The notes under the pieces are model-generated. The model had not been told where the DNA came from and did not search any database. It saw only the letters and a list, made by a program, of their open reading frames with translations. The position numbers were made by a program, and so were the translations under genes. 64,000 nucleotides of DNA. It comes from Betaproteobacteria bacterium HGW-Betaproteobacteria-7 (GTDB taxonomy: Bacteria; Pseudomonadota; Gammaproteobacteria; Burkholderiales; Rhodocyclaceae). The DNA is taken from NCBI GenBank assembly GCA_002840765.1, contig PHCE01000013.1, forward strand, positions 62,001 to 126,000, given 5' to 3'. Positions within the stretch are counted from its first letter, which is position 1. Each line of letters begins with the position of its first letter. This document shows, piece by piece, positions 54,423 to 62,419 of the stretch.

Positions 54423-55568
54423 TCAGCGCTCCGGGAACAGCAGGCTGAAGCTGCTCTGCTGAGCAGCCGTGGGTGCCAGGCCGAGGTGACTGGCGGTGCG
54501 CGTGTTGAACGCGCTGAGGACACTGCGAAGAGGCGATACCCCACGCACGCCGGGCTGGCCGCTGGCGACGCTGATGGCAGAGGCGGCCAGGCTGCGGCCG
54601 AGCTCGACGTTGTCGGGATAGAGGGCAAAGAGGACGCCGCGCTTGACGTGCGAAACGTTGCTGGAGAACACCGGGATGTTCTGGCTCCACGATTCCTGCA
54701 GGACCAGTGGCAGGACCAGGGATTCATCGACGGTGGCACTGTCCTGCGGCAGCCAGAGAGCATCGCGACGTGGGTCGGCGCTGGCAAAAATGCTCTGGTA
54801 GATGGCCATGGCACTCTTCAGGTCACCGGCTTCATGGGGCTGCAGTTCCAGGCCGAGGCTGCGGGCGGCATCTTTCGCCAGCTTGATCAGCCAGGCATTC
54901 TGGCGCGGGTCGAAGACAACATGGATGCGCTGGGTTTTCGGCGACAGGCTCTTCAACTGGCCGAAGAGCAGTGCCGGGTCCGGAGCCAGGCTGAGAATGG
55001 TGCTGTTGCGCCCGTCGGCTTCGGGGACCGAAACGACCCCGCCGGCGACGACGCCGATGTCCTTGTCGAGCGTACTGGCAGCCCGCAGGCCGTTGCGGCC
55101 GAGGGCGATGACGACGCGGATGTCGCGCCGGCGCAATTCGCTGGAAATGGCTTCGGCATTGAAATTGTTGCCGACGGCGTAACTGGCGACCCGGGTCTGG
55201 GTATTTTCCTCGATGCCCTCGATGATCTTCGAGAAGACGCTGCGATAGGGTTCGCCGATGTCCGGGTAGAGCACGGCGATGGGGCCGATGGTGCCGCCGG
55301 CAGCCGCCAGCTTGATGACGGCGCCGCGCTCGGCTGCAGCGAGCAGCAACTGGCCGAGGCGGGGTTCGGCGAGATCTTTCAGCGAAAGGTGGATGACTTC
55401 GAGGCCGGGAAAGTCGTCAATGCCGTTCAATTGGCCGGTAAAGCGCTCCATGGATGGATCGTCGCTCTCGACATAGATGACGGCGATACGCGTCACGTCA
55501 GCGGCCGCCGGCAGGCTGACGCCCACCAGGAACAGTGCCAGCAGCAGGCGCAAAAGGGAGGTTTTCAT
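54423..55568 (-). CDS. ABC-type substrate-binding protein (PF04392-like)
   Basis: The ATG at 55568 (MKTSLLRLLLALFL) opens a Sec signal peptide cleaved near AAA-D (residue 23); total 381 residues. The mature part has the two-lobe periplasmic binding fold of the ABC_sub_bind family: RIAVIYVESDDPSMERF, VVIALGRNGLRAAS, PVFSSNVSHVKRGVLFAL. No ABC permease or ATPase is adjacent. It lies 7 bp after the TonB receptor and 6 bp before the hybrid kinase, so it more probably serves as a ligand sensor for the kinase than as part of a transporter. Confidence 0.83.
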   Translation of the reverse strand: MKTSLLRLLLALFLVGVSLPAAADVTRIAVIYVESDDPSMERFTGQLNGIDDFPGLEVIHLSLKDLAEPRLGQLLLAAAERGAVIKLAAAGGTIGPIAVLYPDIGEPYRSVFSKIIEGIEENTQTRVASYAVGNNFNAEAISSELRRRDIRVVIALGRNGLRAASTLDKDIGVVAGGVVSVPEADGRNSTILSLAPDPALLFGQLKSLSPKTQRIHVVFDPRQNAWLIKLAKDAARSLGLELQPHEAGDLKSAMAIYQSIFASADPRRDALWLPQDSATVDESLVLPLVLQESWSQNIPVFSSNVSHVKRGVLFALYPDNVELGRSLAASAISVASGQPGVRGVSPLRSVLSAFNTRTASHLGLAPTAAQQSSFSLLFPER

Positions 55569-55575
55569 GACGACA

Positions 55576-57642
55576 CTATAGGCCGAACCGAGCCTGCAGC
55601 CAGAACGTTCTGCCCGGCAGCGGCAGATCGTAGGTAATGCCGCTGCCGGTCCGGCTCGGTTCGCGGATGTCGGCATTGAACAAGTTGTAGACCGAGGCCG
55701 AGAAATCCCAGCCGCGTTTGCTACGTTCGCTGCGCAGGGTCAGGTCGGTCGAGGTGTAGTCGGCCAGTTGCGGTCGGTTGTCGCCCCAGGCGCGCTTGCG
55801 GTCAGCTACGTGATTGATCTGGGTACTGAGCTGCCAGCCCGGCACAAAGCGCCAGTCGGCACGGGCGTATAGATGGTGGTGGGGAGCATAGCCGGCGTCG
55901 TGGCCGGTGCTTTCGTCGGTATTTTTCTGGAAGGCGTAGTGGCCGGAGAGACGCAGGCTGCGGCGGGCATCCCAGATGACTTCCAGTTCGCCGCCGTGCC
56001 CCTTTTGCTTGCCGCCGTTCTGGTAAGTCGTGTTGGCCTGTTCGATGAGGTCGGATATCCGATGCTGGAACAGGCTCAGACTGGTTTGCAGACCATGGCT
56101 GACCTGCCAGATCAGGGCTCCCTCCAGGGTCCGGATTTTCTCCGGCGAGAGGTTGGGGTTACCCAGTGCCACCGGGTTGCCAGTCGCATATTGCTCAACG
56201 AAGGATGGTGCGCGGAAGGCCGTGCCGTACATCAGCTTGGCGGTCAGGTCGTGGCGTGCGTCCCAGACCAGCGCCAGGCGCGGGTTGGTGGTGCCACCAA
56301 AGTCGGAGTACCGGTCATGGCGTATGCCGCCGGTCAGTGTCCAGTCCCGCGCAAAACTCCATTCGTCCTGCACATAGGCGTAGTTGAGTCGGCGTGTGTG
56401 CGGCGTGAGGAACAGGTTGGCGCCGGTGGCCGAGTACATCGGCAGGGGCGTCGGCAAGGGACCGGGAATCAGCGTGAAGTTCTTGGTTTCGCGCGTCTTG
56501 TAGATCTCCATCTCATCGTGACCGATGCCGAAACGGATGCTGTGATCGGCAAAGCCGGAATAGACGCTGGCGGCGGAAAAGCGGCGCTGCCGTTCCCATT
56601 TGTCGGGGGCGCCGATCATGCCGTCGGGGAAGGTGCCAAAGAAGGCGCCACGCGGAAAGAGCACTGCCGGCTTGGTGATTTCATTGGCCAGATGCATGAA
56701 CGAGGCCTGCATGGTGAGGCTCAGGTCGCGGGCGATCTGGGCGTCGTTCCAGGATAGGTCGGTGGAGAAACGTTCGCTGCGAAAGCGACCATTCGGGTCC
56801 AGGGCGCCGGCGATGCCGACACCAAATTCCCCGTTGCTGCGCAGTGTGTAGCCGGTGCGCCAGTGCAGGCGGCCGTAGCCAAGGTCGAGCTGGGCATCGA
56901 TATCGTCGTGGCCCCGGCTGACCGAACCGGGGGCCAGCGAGGCAGCGGGTGCGAAGCCCAGGTTGTCGATGCCGGTCTGGGCATCTTCGCGAATGGTCCG
57001 CCGCTGGCCATCGGTGGCGCCGACCTTCAGGTAACCGGCGATCTCGAGGTCGCCGACACGGCTGCCGTGCTGGAGCCAGGTATCCCAGCGGTCGAAGGAA
57101 CCGGCGCGGACGCCGACGACGGTACCGCCGATTTCGTCGGCGGTCTTCGTGATGACGTTGATCGTCCCAGAGAAGGCATCGGCACCGTAGAGAGCCGAGC
57201 CGGGGCCGCGGATGACCTCGATGCGGGCGACGTTGTCGATTGGCAACGCGACCGGCATGTCATTGCGGTTGCCCTGGTAGACACTGGTCATCGGAATGCC
57301 ATTGACCATCATCAGGACGTGCGGATTGGATTCGGTGAGGATGCCGCGCATGCCGTAACTTGCCCCGTAAGCGAGGGTCGAGCGCGAAACATGCAGGCCA
57401 GGCACCGATTCCAGCGCCTCGTCTACAGTGGTTGCACCCATGCTCGCGATGTCTTCGGCGGTGATGACCGTAGCGGCTGAGGGCGCATTTTTGACCTGTT
57501 GTCGGGTGCCAGTGGCAATGCTGACGAAGCTCTTGTCTCCGTAGGCCTGCGCGAGTTCGTCCTCTTCCGTCAGCGGTTGGGCCAGGGCGATGCTGGTGTT
57601 GCCGGCCAATAGCAGGCCGGCAAGCAGACGGACATGAAACAT
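55576..57642 (-). CDS. TonB-dependent outer membrane receptor
   Basis: This 688-residue protein has a signal peptide (MFHVRLLAGLLLAG to about residue 22). The plug domain begins near residue 52 (NAPSAATVITAEDI, VDEALESVPGLHV, RGPGSALYGADAFSGTINV). A 22-strand type barrel follows, ending in an aromatic-containing terminus (WLQARFGL). AGGGAG stands before the ATG. The plug resembles siderophore/vitamin receptors of the BtuB/FhuE type, but no ligand can be assigned. It is the first gene of an operon with the binding protein and the giant hybrid kinase. Confidence 0.92.
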   Translation of the reverse strand: MFHVRLLAGLLLAGNTSIALAQPLTEEDELAQAYGDKSFVSIATGTRQQVKNAPSAATVITAEDIASMGATTVDEALESVPGLHVSRSTLAYGASYGMRGILTESNPHVLMMVNGIPMTSVYQGNRNDMPVALPIDNVARIEVIRGPGSALYGADAFSGTINVITKTADEIGGTVVGVRAGSFDRWDTWLQHGSRVGDLEIAGYLKVGATDGQRRTIREDAQTGIDNLGFAPAASLAPGSVSRGHDDIDAQLDLGYGRLHWRTGYTLRSNGEFGVGIAGALDPNGRFRSERFSTDLSWNDAQIARDLSLTMQASFMHLANEITKPAVLFPRGAFFGTFPDGMIGAPDKWERQRRFSAASVYSGFADHSIRFGIGHDEMEIYKTRETKNFTLIPGPLPTPLPMYSATGANLFLTPHTRRLNYAYVQDEWSFARDWTLTGGIRHDRYSDFGGTTNPRLALVWDARHDLTAKLMYGTAFRAPSFVEQYATGNPVALGNPNLSPEKIRTLEGALIWQVSHGLQTSLSLFQHRISDLIEQANTTYQNGGKQKGHGGELEVIWDARRSLRLSGHYAFQKNTDESTGHDAGYAPHHHLYARADWRFVPGWQLSTQINHVADRKRAWGDNRPQLADYTSTDLTLRSERSKRGWDFSASVYNLFNADIREPSRTGSGITYDLPLPGRTFWLQARFGL

Positions 57643-57730
57643 GCTGAAACTCCCTAGGCCATTCTCGGTGTTTTTTTAAGTCTGCAAGGAATCTAAAGGA
57701 AAGCCTTTACCTTGGCAATAAAAAGGGCTT

Positions 57731-58549
57731 TTACTCGGCATGCTTGGCCCAGGCCCGGCGGGCCGGGCCGTGGTAAATCAAGGCTTGGCAGCGCAGGGGA
57801 AAGGTTGCTTGTTCCGGACGTTCGCATGCCTCGACATAGCAGGGTGGCATGCCGGCGAGGAATGCTGGAAAAAGATATAGATAGTATTCGCGCGGAGCCA
57901 GACCCATATCGAGGGCGAGCGCGGCAGCCAGAGCGGCGTAATTCATGCGCATGCGCCAGCGGCCGGCGAGCAGGATTTCCTCGATGGCGAAAGCCAGCTT
58001 GACATGCTCGCCGCCAGCCAGACCTTCGCGCTCGGCCAGTGCCAATACAACTGCGTTGCGTTCGTCGGCCGCTGATTTGGCCACCGGCCGGCCGTAGCCG
58101 CCGATGCCGCGGCTGACGCGCAATTCTTCGGCGACTACTTCGGTCAGCGGGCGACCCGCCTTGACCGCCGCCCTGGCGCGAACCAGGAAATCAGCGATGG
58201 CGATGTCGATCTGGCGACCGTAGATTGCCGCCTCCGAGGTAGCCAGAGCGGCGCTGATGGCCAGAATGCCCGTACTGCGGGCGCTACCGGCCAGGGCCGC
58301 GACACGGTTGTTCCAAAGGCGTGGGTCGGGGTAGCTGGTGTTGACCCAGATGGCGTGCAGAACCCTGATTTGGGCTGCTGAGTGGCGACGACCGCAGATG
58401 CCGAAAAGATATAGGTCGAGCCAGTCGGCGTCGCGCAGTTCGGCATGCAGGTCGTGGCCGCGAAAAACGGCTCGCTCGCCGGGGAAACAGCCGCCCATCG
58501 CGGTGCGCAATGGGCCTTCCCAGGATTCAAGAGTTTCTGTTTTGTTCAC
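57731..58549 (-). CDS. Citrate-synthase-fold protein (citryl-CoA lyase-like), second of a pair
   Basis: A GTG at 58549 is preferred as start because it falls 7 bp after the upstream stop and opens with NKTETLESWEGPL; longer starts overlap the upstream gene. The 272-residue protein resembles the citrate synthase superfamily: FRGHDLHAELRDADWLDLYLFG at the N-terminus and a helical core with GIGGYGRPV and AFAIEEILL. It is much shorter than citrate synthase (about 430 residues) and I cannot place all three catalytic residues. A CoA-ester lyase or inactive partner is possible. Confidence 0.68.
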   Translation of the reverse strand: MNKTETLESWEGPLRTAMGGCFPGERAVFRGHDLHAELRDADWLDLYLFGICGRRHSAAQIRVLHAIWVNTSYPDPRLWNNRVAALAGSARSTGILAISAALATSEAAIYGRQIDIAIADFLVRARAAVKAGRPLTEVVAEELRVSRGIGGYGRPVAKSAADERNAVVLALAEREGLAGGEHVKLAFAIEEILLAGRWRMRMNYAALAAALALDMGLAPREYYLYLFPAFLAGMPPCYVEACERPEQATFPLRCQALIYHGPARRAWAKHAE

Positions 58550-58556
58550 TGCAGTC

Positions 58557-59366
58557 TCACTGCCCGGCACGTGGGCCGGGGTCGTTGGTAATGTCGAGGG
58601 CAAAAAAAGGAAAGTGCCGGATGCCGCTTTTTTCTTGCTCCAGCGCGTGGGCGGCGGCGCCGGGCAGACGCAGCAGGAGGGTCAGCATTTCGCCAGCGGC
58701 GGGGGCGAAACCAAGGTCGGTGAGCGCGGCGGCGAGCAGGCCGGTCATCGCCAGTGGCCGGCCGCTGATCAGTTCCAAGGTTTCGCGGTGGGTGGCCAGC
58801 CAGCCGATGCAGCCGCCGTCGCAACAGGCGGCGAGCGCCTGCAGCGTCTGTCGGACCGGGAGCGAACAGTGCTGGCCATGGGCGGCGAAACCGGGCGGGT
58901 GCTCGGCATCCGGCCAGACCTGCATTCTGCCAGCGGCAGGCGGAGTAGTAAGCGCTTCGTGCCAGGCGGCGGGGTGGTCAGCACAGTGCGCCCAGAGCTG
59001 CATGCTCAGGAAAACCTCCCTCGCGCCACCGGAGACACCGGCGCCCGCGGCCAGCGCCGCCATCAGCGCGGCAGCACCCGGCGAGCCGCCGACGCCGGCG
59101 CACATTGCCGCATGCACCGACGGATCGCGCGGTCCCGGATTGGCAATCGCGATGGCCAGAATTTCCAGGGCGCGGGCGGTTTGGGCCGACGGACGTTCGC
59201 CGCGGAACAGCAGATAGAGATACTCCGGATATGTGGCGTGTTCGAGGACTTCGCCATACACGTCGTAGCCGCTGCAGTAGCAGGCGTCGGCAGTAAACGG
59301 ATCAGCGTCTGCCGCTTCCTCTTCCCACAGTCGGCTGTGGATGATGTCTTTGCTTTCGGCAGTCAT
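58557..59366 (-). CDS. Citrate-synthase-fold protein (citryl-CoA lyase-like), first of a pair
   Basis: This 269-residue protein starts with CYCSGYDVYGEVLEHATYPEYLYLLFRGERPS, the arrangement of the citrate synthase small-helix region, followed by a glycine/alanine-rich helical core (GVGGSPGAAALMAALAAG, GGAREVF). It is as short as its neighbour and differs from it in sequence. Two half-size superfamily members side by side suggest a heterodimer. The classical His-His-Asp set is not evident to me, so citrate synthase activity should not be assumed. The SDR gene upstream ends 12 bp away. Confidence 0.68.
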   Translation of the reverse strand: MTAESKDIIHSRLWEEEAADADPFTADACYCSGYDVYGEVLEHATYPEYLYLLFRGERPSAQTARALEILAIAIANPGPRDPSVHAAMCAGVGGSPGAAALMAALAAGAGVSGGAREVFLSMQLWAHCADHPAAWHEALTTPPAAGRMQVWPDAEHPPGFAAHGQHCSLPVRQTLQALAACCDGGCIGWLATHRETLELISGRPLAMTGLLAAALTDLGFAPAAGEMLTLLLRLPGAAAHALEQEKSGIRHFPFFALDITNDPGPRAGQ

Positions 59367-59378
59367 CGCTCTTTTTCC

Positions 59379-60128
59379 CTAGAGCAAACTCATGCCGCCA
59401 TCAACGACGATTTCCTGGCCGACGATATAGGACGCCTCGTCACTGGCCAGGAACAGGATCGTCCGGGCGACTTCCTCGGGCATGCCGAAGCGGCCGCATG
59501 GTGATTTTTTGGCGATGTCGTTCTGGATGGTGGCGCTGACTTCCGGCGGCAGGCCGAGGCGGTCGAACATCGGCGTTGCGATCGGGCCAGGGCTGACAGC
59601 ATTGACGCGGATTTTTCGTGGGATCAGTTCCAGCGCCAGGGAGGCGACCAGCGAGCGCAGGGCGGCCTTGCAGGCGCCATAGACACTGAAATTGGGTGAG
59701 CCGAGCTGGTTGGTGATGGAGGTCGTGATCACTACCGAGCTGCCTTCGCGGAGCAATGGCAGGGCTTTTTGCAGGGTGAAGAAGACGCCTTTGAAGTTGA
59801 CCGCCAGAGCTTCATCGAAAGCGGCTTCAGTCACCGCTTCGAGCGGTGCAGGCGCGGCGGTGCCGGCGTTGAGGACGAGCAGGTCGAGGCCGTCAAAGTG
59901 CTGGCTTAGGTCGGCGAACAGGGTGGCGATGTCGGCGGTGTTGCCGATGTCGCTACGGTAAACCAGGGCCTCGGGCCCCAATATTTTTCCGGCTTTCTCG
60001 AGGCTGACCGGGCTGCGGCCGGTGATTGCCAGACGGGCACCTTCGGCTTGAAAGAGTTGGGCGGTGGCCAGGCCGATGCCGCTGGTGCCGCCGGTGATCA
60101 GCGCAGTTTTTCCGTGCAGTCTTTGCAT
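59379..60128 (-). CDS. SDR-family oxidoreductase
   Basis: This 249-residue protein has ALITGGTSGIGLATA (9-23), NAGTAAPAPLEAV, the catalytic S-x12-Y-x3-K with SVYGACKAAL, and the PGPIATPMF loop. It is a classical short-chain dehydrogenase/reductase with the cofactor pattern TGRS, suggesting NADP. It lies 10 bp downstream of the TPP-enzyme gene and should reduce or oxidise that enzyme's product. Substrate unknown. Confidence 0.87.
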   Translation of the reverse strand: MQRLHGKTALITGGTSGIGLATAQLFQAEGARLAITGRSPVSLEKAGKILGPEALVYRSDIGNTADIATLFADLSQHFDGLDLLVLNAGTAAPAPLEAVTEAAFDEALAVNFKGVFFTLQKALPLLREGSSVVITTSITNQLGSPNFSVYGACKAALRSLVASLALELIPRKIRVNAVSPGPIATPMFDRLGLPPEVSATIQNDIAKKSPCGRFGMPEEVARTILFLASDEASYIVGQEIVVDGGMSLL

Positions 60129-60138
60129 AACGCAGTCC

Positions 60139-62001
60139 TTAGATGTTGGTGCCGAGAACCTGCATGCGCAGATTCATCGGCGGGATCTGCTCGTCGTCGA
60201 TATAGACATCGAGCAGGGTTGGTCCTTTTCTCCGGCAAATCGCAGCGATGTCCAGTGCGGCCATGTCTTCCGGTGAGCGGATGGTGTGGCCGTCGGCGCC
60301 CATGGCGCGGGCGATGGCGGCGAAATCGGTGGGCGGCAGATGAAAGCCGATCTGTTCGGCACCGGCAAGGCGCTGGCCATGCTTGACCATGCCCAGTGCC
60401 TGGTCGTTGAGGATGACGAAGATCACGGTCAGGCCTTCGGCGACGGCGACCGAGATTTCCTGGCCGTTCATCATCAGGCTGCCATCGCCGGTGATGCAGA
60501 CGACCGGCACGTTGGGGTTGCCGGCGGCGGTACCGATGGCGCCGCCGATGGCCCAACCCATCGGTGCGAAATCCATGGTCAGGCGCAGCCAGCCGCCATG
60601 GGTCAGGCGCCGGCCGCCGTCCCGCCGTCGCCCGCTGTTGCCCAGGCGGCGTTCGCCGATGCGCCGGTCGGCCGGATTCAGGTAATGGATGGCCCAGGCG
60701 ACGCTGTTGCCGGCATCGGCGAGAAATCGGGTGCTTGGTGGGAAGCGGCGGCCGAGATCGTGCATCAGCCGTTGCGGCACGATCGGGGTGGCCGGGCTGG
60801 CGTATTGGAGGGGTTCCGCCAGCATGGCTTCGGCGGTCAATGCGGCCGGCGACTCTTCCTGGGAACCGCGCCGGCGCGAATGTTTGAACCCGCCGTTGTC
60901 CCTTGTTTTTTGGGTGCGCTCGATCAGGCGGTCGAAAATATTGAGCAGGCGTCCGCGCACATGGAGCCTGGCCATCGGCGAGCGGGCCAGGTGTTCGGCT
61001 GATTCGTCGATATGAACGAGCTTGCTGTTGAGCAGGGAGTCGCTCCAGCCGCTGCTGGTCCATTCGTTCATGCTGGTGCCGATCGCCAGGACCAGATCGA
61101 CCGCCTGGTCGTTCAACATGGCGTTGGCTGAGTGGTGGCCGGCAAAGCCGAAGACACCGCAGAACAGCGGATGGTAGGGGTTGATCAGCCCCTTGCCATC
61201 CGGCGTGGTGACGAAGGGAATGCCGCGCAGCGCGGCAAATTGCAGGATGGAACCGATGGCCTCGCCGCACGAACCGCCGATCAGCAGGCGGATATTGGTC
61301 GACTGCTGGAGCAGTTCGATCAGTTCGTCGGTGGCATCGGTGTCAAGCAGCGAGGTTGGACGGATTTTGTCGGCGATGTCATAGGACGGCGTGGCGACCG
61401 GGCTGGGACTCTTCATGATGTCCAGCGGAATGGTCAGGTGCACCGGTCCGCGAGGCGCGCGAGTCGCTCTCTGCAAGGCGGTGATCAACTTCGATTCGAT
61501 CTGTTCGGGATGCGAAACCAGGGAGTTGTAGCGGGTGCAGTGGCGGAACATGCCGAGCGTATTGATGCCGGTACATGCGGATTCCTGCAGGGCACGCTTG
61601 CCGAAGGAGGGCAGCGACGGTTGGCCGGTGATGACCAGCAGCGGAATGCCATTGTCGAAGGCGCAGGCGACGCCGGTAATCAGATTGGTCGCGCCGGGGC
61701 CGGAGGTGGCGCAGCAGACGCCGATCTTGCCGGTTTCGCGGGTATAGCCATCGGCCATGAAAGCGGCGCCGGCCTCATGGCGGGCGAGCATCGGCCGCGG
61801 GCCACCGCGTCGGGCACTGCGCGCCAGGGCGTTATAGAGCGGCTCAATGGCCCCACCGGGAACACCGAAAACGTATTCGATACCCATTTGCTCCAGGTAG
61901 GCGACGATCAGGTCGGCAACCTGCGGCGCCTCCCTGGCCGCCAGAGGCGAAACTTCCTCGTCGCTCGCCGCGTAAGCGAGCGCAATGCTTGTGCTGTTCA
62001 T
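60139..62001 (-). CDS. Thiamine-diphosphate enzyme, acetolactate-synthase-like
   Basis: The ATG at 62001 is preceded by AGGGAG. The 620-residue protein has a PYR domain with the activating glutamate in ARHEAGAAFMADGYTR, a central domain (about 200-340), and a TPP-binding domain with GDGSLMMNGQEISVAVAEG leading to VILNDQ (GDG-x-ND motif). It differs from standard acetolactate synthases in a linker near 355-395 and an arginine-rich insert (about 444-465, RRIGERRLGNSGRRR). No regulatory small subunit is adjacent. With two citrate-synthase-fold proteins and an SDR behind it, it may be a carboligase of a dedicated pathway rather than of branched-chain amino acid synthesis. Confidence 0.85.
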   Translation of the reverse strand: MNSTSIALAYAASDEEVSPLAAREAPQVADLIVAYLEQMGIEYVFGVPGGAIEPLYNALARSARRGGPRPMLARHEAGAAFMADGYTRETGKIGVCCATSGPGATNLITGVACAFDNGIPLLVITGQPSLPSFGKRALQESACTGINTLGMFRHCTRYNSLVSHPEQIESKLITALQRATRAPRGPVHLTIPLDIMKSPSPVATPSYDIADKIRPTSLLDTDATDELIELLQQSTNIRLLIGGSCGEAIGSILQFAALRGIPFVTTPDGKGLINPYHPLFCGVFGFAGHHSANAMLNDQAVDLVLAIGTSMNEWTSSGWSDSLLNSKLVHIDESAEHLARSPMARLHVRGRLLNIFDRLIERTQKTRDNGGFKHSRRRGSQEESPAALTAEAMLAEPLQYASPATPIVPQRLMHDLGRRFPPSTRFLADAGNSVAWAIHYLNPADRRIGERRLGNSGRRRDGGRRLTHGGWLRLTMDFAPMGWAIGGAIGTAAGNPNVPVVCITGDGSLMMNGQEISVAVAEGLTVIFVILNDQALGMVKHGQRLAGAEQIGFHLPPTDFAAIARAMGADGHTIRSPEDMAALDIAAICRRKGPTLLDVYIDDEQIPPMNLRMQVLGTNI

Positions 62002-62419
62002 GATTAGCTCCCTGGGTTTTCGTTCTTGTTGGTGCAGCAGAATATGAGGGATGCAATATCTACAACTTTTGTCATAGTTTCCGTGATTTATTACACGAAT
62101 GTGTGGATTTATTTTGCGTGACGACGTTTAGGCGGTTTTGCGTGCCGTGATTGGGGTCGTTTCGGCACAATGTGGCGTCTTTGTGGGTTTGCCTACGTGT
62201 TTGCAACGGCTCTTTGGGCGAGCGGCCAGCTCACCAGCGTAAAATTTTCCCTGCCGTGGCAAACGAAGTTCACAGCCAGCCTTCTAAAAGATAAAATATA
62301 TAAGACTTGGGCGAGAGGGCTGGTTGCCATGCTGAACCGATCCCTTCCGTCGCTGTCGTAAAATATTCCGTTACGCCAAGAACTCCCCAGAGCAACCCCC
62401 TTTACGAAAGGAAGTCGCC
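62002..62419. promoter_or_regulatory. Divergent control region between the TPP-enzyme operon and acnB
   Basis: This 418-bp gene-free stretch is much AT-richer than its surroundings. GATTTATT occurs twice, 21 bp apart (62085-62092 and 62106-62113), near the TPP-enzyme side. CGTAAAATTTTCC (62238-62250) recurs as CGTAAAATATTCC (62357-62369); the second copy is part of the inverted repeat CGTAA-N9-TTACG (62357-62375), 45 bp before the acnB start. An AT-rich run at 62285-62305 could hold the acnB -10 region. No operator can be assigned to a known regulator. Confidence 0.5.

Noticed and set aside
57660-57730. Terminator hairpin between the TonB receptor start and the citrate-synthase-like gene
   Set aside because: Pairing of AAAGCC with GGCTTT is short and several alternatives are equally weak; not enough to call.
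57731-59366. Housekeeping citrate synthase split by a frameshift
   Set aside because: Both proteins resemble the N-terminal part of the superfamily and each has its own start, so they are not two halves of one gene.
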